Shown here: positions 18,346 to 25,578 of the stretch, one piece after another
Layout: every line of letters begins with the position of its first letter
Numbering within the stretch: position 1 is the first letter of the stretch
Source: Candidatus Agathobaculum intestinipullorum
GTDB taxonomy: Bacteria; Bacillota; Clostridia; Oscillospirales; Butyricicoccaceae
Direction of reading: 5' to 3'
Length of the DNA: 64,000 nt
NCBI GenBank assembly: GCA_019117485.1
Contig: DWZQ01000037.1
Location: 1 to 64,000, forward strand
Notes under the pieces: model-generated
The model's input: only the letters and a program-made list of their open reading frames with translations
Databases searched by the model: none
Told to the model about the DNA's origin: nothing
Made by a program: the position numbers and the translations under genes

Positions 18346-18374
18346 TTGACGGCGCTATCCGCGTCAGGTACAAT
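18346..18374 (+). promoter_or_regulatory. Promoter of the polysaccharide deacetylase gene
   Basis: TTGACG and TACAAT with a 17-base spacer, 47 bases before the start codon. Confidence 0.7.
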
Positions 18375-18421
18375 GTGGATATGCTATCATCCCACGTTTT
18401 CCCCGAAAAGGAGGCAGTACC

Positions 18422-20182
18422 ATGAAAAAAAGACTATCCGCCCTGCTGCTGGCATTCACCCTGTTTGTCTCCTGCCTTCCGCTGGCTGCGGCGGCAGATG
18501 ACACGCCCGTTGCGGCAAACACGAGCGCCAAGCTGATCGCCTTCACCTTTGATGACGGCCCCTCGTCCTATACCTCGACGCTGCTCGACGGGCTGAAAGC
18601 CCGCGGCGCCAAGGCGACGTTCTTTATGAACGGCGTCAACGGCTCGCACGGCATCGTGAACCACGCATCGCTGCTCACTCGCATGCGCGACGAAGGGCAT
18701 CAGCTTGCCAACCATACCTACCAGCACCTCCTCCCGTTCGACAGCTACGGCGCTTCAACGATTTCAAGTGAGGTCAGCCGCGTCGAAAGCCTGCTGTTTG
18801 AGCGCATGGGCGGCTCGTACACCGATATGGTGCGCACGCCCGGCGGGGCGACGGGCGGCGCGGTCAAAAGCGCGGTCGCCGCGCCCATCATCCTGTGGAG
18901 CGTCGACCCGCTCGACTGGAAATACCGCAACACCGACACGGTATACAATAACATCGTCTCGCAGGCGCACGACGGCGCGATCGTCCTTGTCCACGATATC
19001 TACCAGACCAGTGTACAGGGCGCACTGCGCGCAATCGACACGCTGAAATCACAGGGTTATGAATTCGTCACAGTGGCCGAGCTGCTGCGCCGCCGCGGCG
19101 TAACCCCACAAAACGGCGTAGTGTACACCAGCGCCGCGAACAAGGGGACAAACCTGCCCGCTTACACCGCGCCGACGATTTCGTCCACACCGGGCGAAAA
19201 CGGCGTAACGGTCACGTTCTCGACCACCGACAGCGGCCTTACCCTGTATTACACCACCAGCACCGCGACCCCGCACCTCGGCAGCACAAAATATACCGGC
19301 CCGATCACGATCACCAAGGACACGACATTCACCGTTATCGGCATCGACAAATACGGCACGCGCACACCGGTGACGACCAAAACGGTTTCCGGCCTGCCGC
19401 CGACCGCAACGCCGTCCGTTTCCTACGAAAACGGCCTGCTGGCGTTGTCCAGCACAACGCCCGGCGCGTCGATCTACTACACGACCGACGGCTCGACCCC
19501 GACCGCAGCCAGCACGCCCTACATCGAACCCTTCACGCCCACGACGACCACAAAATGTATCGCCCTGCTGGACGGCCATCTGGACAGCGCAGTCGTCACC
19601 TGCACGCTGACCGCCTACGGTGACCTGTTTACCGACGTACCGGAAAACGCGTGGTATTATGACAGCGTAGGCGAAGTCGTCCACAAGGGACTGATGAACG
19701 GCACCGCCTCCTATACCTTCTCCCCCAATACAGCCGTCACACGCGCGATGCTGACCACCGTCCTGTACAACCTCGCCGGCAAGCCGGAAGTCGGTGACAA
19801 CCTCGGCTATCCCTATGCCGACGTAGACGCGGATGCGTACTACGCGATGCCGGTCTACTGGGCGCGGCAGAACGGGCTGGTAACCGGTTATCCCGACGGC
19901 ACGTTCCGGCCGGACGCGGCCATCCCACGCGAGCAGGCCGCCGTGCTGCTGTACCGCCTCGCGGATCACCTTGGTATAGACACCACCGCACGCGCCGACT
20001 TGTCCGCCTATGCGGACATCGCCCAACTGAATGCCTACGCGCAGGAGGCAATGCAGTGGGCAGTCGCAACCGGGGTGCTGGGCGGCAATGCGGACGGCAC
20101 GCTCGCGCCACAGCGCAGCACCACCCGCGCCGAGACCGCAGCCATGCTGACACACTTCACCGCACTGACAGACAACGCATAA
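18422..20182 (+). CDS. Secreted polysaccharide deacetylase with chitobiase-like repeats and SLH domains
   Basis: A 586-residue exported protein. A signal peptide (KKRLSALLLAFTLFVSCLPLAAAA) is followed by a NodB-type deacetylase domain (about 35-235: AFTFDDGPS, then HQLANHTYQH as the zinc His pair, and RTPGG). Two chitobiase C-terminal-like beta repeats come next (about 255-400, each with a (L/I)YYTT(S/D) core). At least two S-layer homology repeats (about 405-580) end it, with FTDVPENAWYYDSV and GYPDGTFRPDAAIPREQAA. It probably deacetylates peptidoglycan or another amino-sugar polymer while bound to the cell wall through the SLH repeats. It is a single-gene unit with its own promoter and terminator. 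Confidence 0.93.
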   Translation: MKKRLSALLLAFTLFVSCLPLAAAADDTPVAANTSAKLIAFTFDDGPSSYTSTLLDGLKARGAKATFFMNGVNGSHGIVNHASLLTRMRDEGHQLANHTYQHLLPFDSYGASTISSEVSRVESLLFERMGGSYTDMVRTPGGATGGAVKSAVAAPIILWSVDPLDWKYRNTDTVYNNIVSQAHDGAIVLVHDIYQTSVQGALRAIDTLKSQGYEFVTVAELLRRRGVTPQNGVVYTSAANKGTNLPAYTAPTISSTPGENGVTVTFSTTDSGLTLYYTTSTATPHLGSTKYTGPITITKDTTFTVIGIDKYGTRTPVTTKTVSGLPPTATPSVSYENGLLALSSTTPGASIYYTTDGSTPTAASTPYIEPFTPTTTTKCIALLDGHLDSAVVTCTLTAYGDLFTDVPENAWYYDSVGEVVHKGLMNGTASYTFSPNTAVTRAMLTTVLYNLAGKPEVGDNLGYPYADVDADAYYAMPVYWARQNGLVTGYPDGTFRPDAAIPREQAAVLLYRLADHLGIDTTARADLSAYADIAQLNAYAQEAMQWAVATGVLGGNADGTLAPQRSTTRAETAAMLTHFTALTDNA

Positions 20183-20192
20183 AGAACGAAAG

Positions 20193-20226
20193 AAACGGGA
20201 CGCACCGAAACCGGTGCGTCCCGTTT
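20193..20226 (+). terminator. Intrinsic terminator after the deacetylase gene
   Basis: AAACGGGACGCACCG and CGGTGCGTCCCGTTT form a perfect 15-bp stem with an AAAC loop. The stem ends in TTT and can work on both strands. Confidence 0.88.
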
Positions 20227-20268
20227 GTTCTATCCACGCTATCACGACTGTGCGGTAACAGCCGCGTA

Positions 20269-20445
20269 TCACTTACTTATTTCCGTATCGTGACAATGGC
20301 ACGACGGACAGCCTTGTTTTGTACTGCATGAGCAGCCCTCCGGACAGCCAATGCACTTCTTTCCGCTCTTTTTTGCTTTGTAAACATAGCGGGCGGCCGC
20401 GCCAATGATCACCAGCAGAACGCCAATCAGAATGTAATCAATCAT
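20269..20445 (-). CDS. FeoB-associated Cys-rich membrane protein
   Basis: A 58-residue protein with one N-terminal transmembrane helix (YILIGVLLVIIGAAARYVY) and a Cys-rich tail (CIGCPEGCSC...GCPSCHCH). Such proteins accompany FeoB in many Firmicutes, and the tail may bind ferrous iron. Its ATG overlaps the feoB stop in ATGA, so it is translationally coupled. It is shorter than the track's 147-residue ORF, whose N-terminal part is feoB read in another frame. Confidence 0.88.
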   Translation of the reverse strand: MIDYILIGVLLVIIGAAARYVYKAKKSGKKCIGCPEGCSCSTKQGCPSCHCHDTEISK

Positions 20446-22448
20446 ACCGGCTTCGCCCCATGCAACGCATATTCCTGCTTGAGGTCGCGCTCTGCCTTGA
20501 GGCACAGGTGTACAAGGATCGCCGCAAAGGCTGCCACCACAACCAGACCGGGCAGGAAGCCTGCGCCAAACGAGCCTGTCGTGACCAGCGTGCCGATCTG
20601 GTAAACCAGATAGCCGACCGAGTAGCCCACGCCCATCTGCAAGCCGATGCCGCCCCACAGCCACTTGGCACTCTTCATTTCGGAGTTCATTGCGCCGATG
20701 GCCGCAAAGCACGGCGGGGTGTACAGGTTGAACATCAGGTAGGCCAGCGCCGCGACCTTGGTGATCGCAATGATACCCGCGACTTCGCCGCCGGCACCCT
20801 CGAGCATGGCCAGTTCATCGGTATCGATGAAATTCTCCAGCCCAACAAAGCACACCGCCAGCGTACCGACCACATTTTCCTTGGCGATAAAGCCGGTGAC
20901 TGCCGCTGCGGCCAGCTGCCAGCTCAGCACGCCTACAACCGGCACCAGCAGATACGCAAACGGCCCTGCAATGGATGCCAAAATGGACGCATCCGCTGTT
21001 TCTGCCACCTGAAAACGCCAATCAAAGGTCTGCATGACCTGTACCGCCGTGTTACACAGCAGGATGATCGTCGCGGCCTTGACGATATACGCCCAGCCGC
21101 GTGCGCACATCGCTTTGAACGCAAACGCCAGCGACGGCACCTTATACTCCGGCAGCTCGATGATGAAGAAGGACTTGCGGTTTTTATAGCCCGCAATTTT
21201 ATTCACCAGCAGCGCGCCGAGGAAGATCAATACAATGCCAGTGAAGTACATCACAAAGCTGACCCATCCCGCGTCGTCAAAGAACGCGCCCGCAAACAGC
21301 GCAATGACCGGGATCTTCGCGCCGCAGGGCATGAACGGCGTCAGCATCGCGGTCGCGCGGCGCTCACGCTCATTGCGGATGGTGCGGCTGGCCATTACGC
21401 CGGGAATCGCGCAGCCCGTACCAATGACAAACGGGATGACCGACTTGCCGGACAGGCCGACCTTCTTGAAGATCGGGTCGAGCACGACTGCGACACGCGA
21501 CATGTAACCGCAGTCCTCCAGCAGCGCGATCAGGAAATACATGACCATCACGAGCGGCAGGAAGCCGACGACCGCGCCGACGCCGCCGATGATACCGTCC
21601 ACCAGCAGGGCGGACAGCAACGGGTTGGCATTCGCCAGCATTTCTCCAGCCCATGCCTGGAAGGTTTCAATCCATGCCACCAGTGTATCCGCAATCAGCG
21701 GCCCTACCCAGACCTGCGAAATCTCAAACACCAGATACATAACGGCTGCAAAAATCGGGATACCCAGCAGCTTGTTGGTCAGCACGGCGTCGATCTTGTC
21801 GCCCGTGCCCTGATCGCGGGTGAGCACCTTGCGCGTTTCCACCTGCTTTACCAGCTGGTTTACAAAAGCGAAGCGGTCGCGGTCAGCCTGCTCGACCGCC
21901 TTTTTGTCGGTTAGGTCGATATCCGCCTGTTCGTAAGGCGCGCGCTGCGTCTCCCCCCGATGCTCCACCGCCGCCGCGACTGCACTTTTCAGCCCCTCAG
22001 CCATCGTGGACACGGTTTCGATCACCGGACAGCCCAGCTTTTCCGAAAGCGCCTTGACGTTGATGTTGGTCTGCTTTTTGGCGTTGATATCGCTCTTGTT
22101 GAGCGCCACAACCACCGGAATGCCCAGCTCGAGCAGCTGCGTGGTGAAAAACAGGCTGCGGCTCAGGTTGGTCGCGTCGACGATATTGATAATCGCGTCC
22201 GGGCGCTCATTGCGCACATACGAGCTGGTAATGCTCTCCTCCGAGGTAAACGGCGACATGGAGTACGCGCCGGGCAGATCGACTGCGATCAGCTCCTCCG
22301 CGCCGCTGCAATAGGCTTTTTTGATCGGATGCTCTTTCTTTTCCACCGTCACACCAGCCCAGTTGCCCACTTTTTCGTTACGCCCGGTCAAGGCGTTGTA
22401 CATGGTGGTCTTGCCGGAGTTCGGGTTGCCTGTCAGGGCAATACGCAT
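20442..22448 (-). CDS. feoB: Ferrous iron transport protein B
   Basis: A 668-residue Fe2+ transporter of the inner membrane. The N-terminal GTPase has G1 GNPNSGKTT (residues 7-15), G3 DLPGAYSM and G4 NKSD. It is followed by the helical GDI-like spacer and the polytopic membrane region with the two Gate repeats (VIPFVIGTGCAIPGVMA and the related PPCFAAIGAMNSEM). The length is on the short side but normal for clostridial FeoB. The start at 22448 (MRIALTGN) follows GAGGAGGAAATACTT; the track's version adds 17 residues. It lies downstream of feoA and upstream of the Cys-rich FeoB partner. Confidence 0.97.
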   Translation of the reverse strand: MRIALTGNPNSGKTTMYNALTGRNEKVGNWAGVTVEKKEHPIKKAYCSGAEELIAVDLPGAYSMSPFTSEESITSSYVRNERPDAIINIVDATNLSRSLFFTTQLLELGIPVVVALNKSDINAKKQTNINVKALSEKLGCPVIETVSTMAEGLKSAVAAAVEHRGETQRAPYEQADIDLTDKKAVEQADRDRFAFVNQLVKQVETRKVLTRDQGTGDKIDAVLTNKLLGIPIFAAVMYLVFEISQVWVGPLIADTLVAWIETFQAWAGEMLANANPLLSALLVDGIIGGVGAVVGFLPLVMVMYFLIALLEDCGYMSRVAVVLDPIFKKVGLSGKSVIPFVIGTGCAIPGVMASRTIRNERERRATAMLTPFMPCGAKIPVIALFAGAFFDDAGWVSFVMYFTGIVLIFLGALLVNKIAGYKNRKSFFIIELPEYKVPSLAFAFKAMCARGWAYIVKAATIILLCNTAVQVMQTFDWRFQVAETADASILASIAGPFAYLLVPVVGVLSWQLAAAAVTGFIAKENVVGTLAVCFVGLENFIDTDELAMLEGAGGEVAGIIAITKVAALAYLMFNLYTPPCFAAIGAMNSEMKSAKWLWGGIGLQMGVGYSVGYLVYQIGTLVTTGSFGAGFLPGLVVVAAFAAILVHLCLKAERDLKQEYALHGAKPV

Positions 22449-22501
22449 AAGTATTTCCTCCTCTTCATGGTATCCTTGCGGATCTATTACAGCACACATC
22501 A

Positions 22502-22517
22502 GTTAGCATTGGACAAC
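22502..22517. promoter_or_regulatory. Repeated 16-mer upstream of feoB, candidate metal-regulator site
   Basis: GTTAGCATTGGACAAC differs at two positions from GTTAGCAATGCACAAC, found upstream of feoA at 22815. The paired occurrence before both feo genes suggests a regulator site. Confidence 0.4.
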
Positions 22518-22557
22518 CGATATGTGGGGTAAAACACGGCTATGGCCATTGAAGGCA

Positions 22558-22779
22558 TCAAATCTGAATCGCAGCCGCCAGCTGGCGGTCGATGTTATAC
22601 CGGCCATCCTTGATGGAGACAACGCAGCCACCTTTCCGATGCGCCACAACGGTGATCGGTTCACCGGGATAGCAGCCCAGAGAGAACAGGAACGCATCCA
22701 GCTCCTCGTCATCGGTATCAATCTGCTGCACCATGTACTCTTTCCCCTCGAGCGCATCGGCTAAAGTCATTTGATCCAT
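22558..22779 (-). CDS. feoA: FeoA family protein
   Basis: A 73-residue cytosolic SH3-like protein that assists FeoB. It shows the typical pattern: an N-terminal LADALEGKEYMVQQI, then FLFSLGCYPGEPITVV and a C-terminal basic/hydrophobic strand (CVVSIKDGRYNIDRQLAAAI). It heads the feo operon; feoB begins 109 bases later, with a repeated motif in that gap. GAAGGGAG is the ribosome site. Confidence 0.92.
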   Translation of the reverse strand: MDQMTLADALEGKEYMVQQIDTDDEELDAFLFSLGCYPGEPITVVAHRKGGCVVSIKDGRYNIDRQLAAAIQI

Positions 22780-22814
22780 TCGGCTCCCTTCTTTTCCAAA
22801 CGGTTGCTACACAA

Positions 22815-22830
22815 GTTAGCAATGCACAAC
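22815..22830. promoter_or_regulatory. Repeated 16-mer upstream of feoA
   Basis: GTTAGCAATGCACAAC, 14 of 16 bases identical to the copy before feoB, and flanked by AAGTT/AACTT half-sites. Candidate binding site of an iron regulator. Confidence 0.4.
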
Positions 22831-22842
22831 TTATAATGCAAA

Positions 22843-22870
22843 TAATAGGTTAGTCTCAACTAACCTATTA
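22843..22870. promoter_or_regulatory. Perfect palindrome upstream of feoA, DtxR-like operator candidate
   Basis: TAATAGGTTAG-TCTCAA-CTAACCTATTA is a perfect 11-bp inverted repeat. Its half-sites AGGTTAG/CTAACCT match those of DtxR/IdeR iron-dependent repressors, but the central spacer is 6 bases rather than 1. Iron repression of feo is the obvious reading. Confidence 0.6.
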
Positions 22871-22980
22871 AAGTATATGGCACTACAACGGCTTTGTCAA
22901 GTACATTTTACCGAAAAATTGGTTTTTCTCCGATATACGGCCCGCCGCACGCTCCCCCTGCTGCGGCTTGCACAAAACAC

Positions 22981-23024
22981 ATCGTCCCGCCAGCCACACC
23001 TTAACGTGTGACCGACGGGACGAT
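22981..23024 (-). terminator. Terminator-like hairpin after the SprA-like gene
   Basis: ATCGTCCCG and CGGGACGAT enclose a second stem CACAC/GTGTG. On the minus strand a GTGTTTTG tract follows. Probably the end of the SprA-like transcript. Confidence 0.55.
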
Positions 23025-23043
23025 ATTCCTGTGCTGTCTGGTA

Positions 23044-23874
23044 TTATGCAACCGACTGGAAAGCGCTGGGCATTTCCTCCGGCTGCTGATAACGCTCGGC
23101 AGTTTGCGCCGCGCGTGTGGTCGTGCGGGTAGTACCGCCGGACACATAGACCTTGCCGCACTCCGGGCAAATCGCAGTATGCATCGTGACCGACTGGCTG
23201 ACGACCTCGCGGCCATCCCGCTGCGCCTGTGCCTGCTCGCGGGTGACGTGCTCCTGCTCGTGGCCACGCACCGCGGCAGCTGCCTGCTCGGGCGCGATGT
23301 TGGTAGGCGTCTGGTAGGACACGCCCGGGTCATCCGACTCATCCTGATACTTGCGTTCCTTACAGGTCTGGCACTCGCCTTCCTCCATGACCTCTTGCGC
23401 CGACTTGGTTTCCTCGGCTTTTTGCCCCGCCTGCGCAGCCGCTGCATCCTGCCCCGGAATCGGGGATACGTCCTGTTCCTGTCCGGCCAAAGCAGTCGCG
23501 GCCTCAGGCATCGCCTGTCCGGAAAGCGCCGATGCGGCACCCGTCTGCCCCGCCATCGCGGCTGCGGCCTCGGGCATCGCCTGCCCTGCCGCCGGTGCGT
23601 CTGCCGGGTTCAGGTACTGGATACGGCTGCGGACAGCCAGTTCAGTCGGGTCGACCCCCTCACGCTGGAATGGCAGCTGCGGCTCTTGCTGCACGGTTTG
23701 TGCAGCCTGCGTCGCATCCCGCTGCACCGAAGCGACGGCCGGCACAGGAGAGACCGGTACAGACTGTGCCCGACTGACCGGGCTGACGGCTTCCGTACTG
23801 CGCGCCGCACGGGACAGGTAACCGGATGTATAGGCATTAGAATATCCCATCCCTACGGCTTGTAAACCAAACAT
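23044..23874 (-). CDS. SprA-related protein with an HEQEH motif
   Basis: A 276-residue protein. A low-complexity Ala/Gln/Pro-rich N-terminus (about 1-150) is followed by a conserved C-terminal domain with CQTCKERKYQDESDD, ARGHEQEHV-like sequence (seen as VRGHEQEHVTREQAQA) and CPECGK. This matches the SprA-related/putative metalloprotease family of Firmicutes and Proteobacteria. The HExxH-like HEQEH could bind zinc, but catalysis is unproven. No signal peptide is seen. The start at 23874 (MFGLQAVGMG) follows AAAGGG at a proper distance. Confidence 0.7.
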   Translation of the reverse strand: MFGLQAVGMGYSNAYTSGYLSRAARSTEAVSPVSRAQSVPVSPVPAVASVQRDATQAAQTVQQEPQLPFQREGVDPTELAVRSRIQYLNPADAPAAGQAMPEAAAAMAGQTGAASALSGQAMPEAATALAGQEQDVSPIPGQDAAAAQAGQKAEETKSAQEVMEEGECQTCKERKYQDESDDPGVSYQTPTNIAPEQAAAAVRGHEQEHVTREQAQAQRDGREVVSQSVTMHTAICPECGKVYVSGGTTRTTTRAAQTAERYQQPEEMPSAFQSVA

Positions 23875-24006
23875 ATCTCTCACCCTTTCCGCCTGTCTGG
23901 CTGATTGTTATCGCTTTTATTGTACCGCACTTTTGCGCCGTTCTCAAGGGGTATCGCAACAACCTCGGAAAAAAATCCCGGCGCGGAAACTGTTTTGACA
24001 GCCGCA

Positions 24007-24034
24007 AGCGGGCCGCCCAGCCGGACGGCCCGCT
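24007..24034 (-). terminator. Hairpin at the end of sigF
   Basis: AGCGGGCCG and CGGCCCGCT pair across a 10-base loop, overlapping the sigF stop codon. A T-run is missing, so this is a weak terminator at best. Confidence 0.35.
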
Positions 24035-24740
24035 ATTCCTGCAATTTTTCACGCAGGGCGGCAATCGCGCGCTTTTCGATGCGCGACACCTGCACCTGCG
24101 ACACCCCAATGATACGCGACACCTGCTGCTGTGTCAGGTCGCGTGAAAAACGCAGCGCGAGCACCTGCCGCTCGCGCTCGGGCAGCGCATGGATCGCTTC
24201 GCCTAGCGACAGGTACAGGCAGGCGCGCTCCTCCATGCCCTCGTCCCCGACCAGATCGCCCAGCCGCCCGCCGCCGGACAACTCGCGCTCGAACGAGTCG
24301 ACCGTCACCTCCGCCTGCTCACAGGATGCGACCTCCTCGGCCGTCAACCCGGCGGCTTCCGCCACCTCGGACACCGTCGGCGAGCGCCCGGTGCGCCCCT
24401 CCAGTTCGGCCTGCACGCGCCGCACGCGCGCGGCGCGTTCTTTCACCGCCCGGCCGATCTTGACCGCGCCGTCATCCCGCAGGAAGCGCCTGATCTCACC
24501 CGCGATTTTGGGCACCGCATAAGTAGAAAACTCATTGCCAAGCGCCGCGTCAAAGCCGCGCACCGCCTTGATAAAACCCACGCACGCCAGCTGGTACAGG
24601 TCGTCCGGCTCCGCGCCACGGCCATAGTACCGCCGTGCGATCGACCAGATCAGCCCGCTGTTCTCTTCGATCAGCTGCGCCTCGGCATCGCGATTCCCTG
24701 CGGCGGCCTGTTCGAGCAGCGCACGCATTTCGCCGGTCAC
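24033..24740 (-). CDS. sigF: RNA polymerase sigma-F factor (forespore)
   Basis: A 235-residue sporulation sigma factor that starts forespore-specific transcription. Region 2 (ENSGLIWSIARRYYGRGAEPDDLYQLACVGFIKAVRGFD), region 3 (PTVSEVAEAAGL) and region 4 (LPERERQVLALRFSRDLTQQQVSRIIGVSQVQVSRIEK) are all present. It is the third gene of the spoIIA operon after spoIIAA and spoIIAB. Its GTG start overlaps the spoIIAB stop in GTGA. The activity is expected to be held by SpoIIAB and released by unphosphorylated SpoIIAA. Confidence 0.95.
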   Translation of the reverse strand: MTGEMRALLEQAAAGNRDAEAQLIEENSGLIWSIARRYYGRGAEPDDLYQLACVGFIKAVRGFDAALGNEFSTYAVPKIAGEIRRFLRDDGAVKIGRAVKERAARVRRVQAELEGRTGRSPTVSEVAEAAGLTAEEVASCEQAEVTVDSFERELSGGGRLGDLVGDEGMEERACLYLSLGEAIHALPERERQVLALRFSRDLTQQQVSRIIGVSQVQVSRIEKRAIAALREKLQE

Positions 24741-25174
24741 GCGCCGCGCTCCCGCAACAGCTTGACCATCGTCACCACCGTGCCCTTGCCCATTGTAGAA
24801 CGCACGCGCAGCTTATCGGTAAACGACTCCATGATGGTAAAGCCCATGCCGCTGCGGGTGTCGTCGCCTGTGGTGAACATCGGCTGGCGCGCCCGCTCCA
24901 CATTCTCGATGCCGCGTCCGGCATCTTTGACCTTGATTTCCAGCGCACGCCCCTCGAACAGCCGCACCGTGACCGTGATAAACCCGCTTTTCTCTGCATA
25001 ACCATGTACGATCGCGTTGGTCACCGCCTCGGACACGACGGTTTTGATATCACCCAGCTCCTCCATCGTCGGGTCGAGCTGGGAGACAAACGCGCCCACC
25101 GCCTGCCGGGCAAACGCCTCGTTGACCGACCGGCTCTCGAATTTCAGGCTCATTTTGTTTACGACTGCACGCAA
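24737..25174 (-). CDS. spoIIAB: Anti-sigma-F factor / serine kinase SpoIIAB
   Basis: A 145-residue GHKL-type kinase that binds sigma-F and phosphorylates SpoIIAA. The N box (SEAVTNAIVHGY), the G1 box (KDAGRGIENV) and the G2 region (SGMGFTIMESF) are clear, and LDPTMEELGDIKTVVSEAVTNA is very close to the known protein. The start is uncertain. TTG at 25174 has GGGGGGACG well placed, while ATG at 25153 (MSLKFES) has a weaker site but sits 5 bases after the spoIIAA stop. I keep the longer form. Confidence 0.95.
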   Translation of the reverse strand: MRAVVNKMSLKFESRSVNEAFARQAVGAFVSQLDPTMEELGDIKTVVSEAVTNAIVHGYAEKSGFITVTVRLFEGRALEIKVKDAGRGIENVERARQPMFTTGDDTRSGMGFTIMESFTDKLRVRSTMGKGTVVTMVKLLRERGA

Positions 25175-25494
25175 CTTACGTCCCCCCTTTCAAACACCAT
25201 CACCTGCGGCAGGCCGGATGCCTCAAACACCCGCATGGCCTGCGGCGGTGCGCCGCGCACGACGAACTCATATCCGCTGCGCGCGCAGGTGCGGTGCAGG
25301 TGCAGCACGACAGCCAGCCCCGAGCTGTCCATGAACGTCAGCCCGGCCAAATCCAGCACCAGCTTTTCGCAGGGATAGAGCACCAGCAGATCCTCGGCCT
25401 GCTCAATTGCGCTGCGCGCGGCATGGTGGTCGAGTTCGCCCGCGAGCGACACGGTCAGCACGCCCTCGTGCTCGGCCTGTGTAATATGCAGCAT
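25159..25494 (-). CDS. spoIIAA: Anti-sigma-F factor antagonist SpoIIAA
   Basis: A 111-residue STAS-domain protein. The phosphorylation site is the Ser of LTFMDSSGLAVVL (about residue 55). It releases sigma-F when dephosphorylated by SpoIIE, which is not in the window. The start at 25494 (MLHITQAEHEG) follows GAGGTGA; the track's longer form begins in the preceding terminator region. First gene of the spoIIA operon. Confidence 0.95.
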   Translation of the reverse strand: MLHITQAEHEGVLTVSLAGELDHHAARSAIEQAEDLLVLYPCEKLVLDLAGLTFMDSSGLAVVLHLHRTCARSGYEFVVRGAPPQAMRVFEASGLPQVMVFERGDVSCVQS

Positions 25495-25527
25495 TTCGTT
25501 TTCACCTCGTTTTTCAGCCATAACAAA

Positions 25528-25557
25528 AAGGCTTGTACCCATTTCAGTACAAGCCTT
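25528..25557 (-). terminator. Intrinsic terminator between folC and the spoIIA operon
   Basis: AAGGCTTGTAC and GTACAAGCCTT form a perfect stem with an 8-base loop. On the minus strand a T-run follows. It isolates folC from spoIIAA. Confidence 0.85.
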
Positions 25558-25578
25558 AGTTTACCAGTTATTCCCTTT

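Noticed and set aside
19049-20272. 407-residue minus-strand ORF
   Set aside because: Antisense to the polysaccharide deacetylase gene; Gly/Arg/Val-rich shadow.
20460-21914. 484-residue plus-strand ORF
   Set aside because: Antisense to feoB; the translation is Arg/Gln/His-rich with no family resemblance.
25495-25560. A sigma-H promoter for the spoIIA operon
   Set aside because: Expected from biology, but no convincing AGGAWW/GAAT pair fits between the folC terminator and spoIIAA; it may lie in or before the hairpin.
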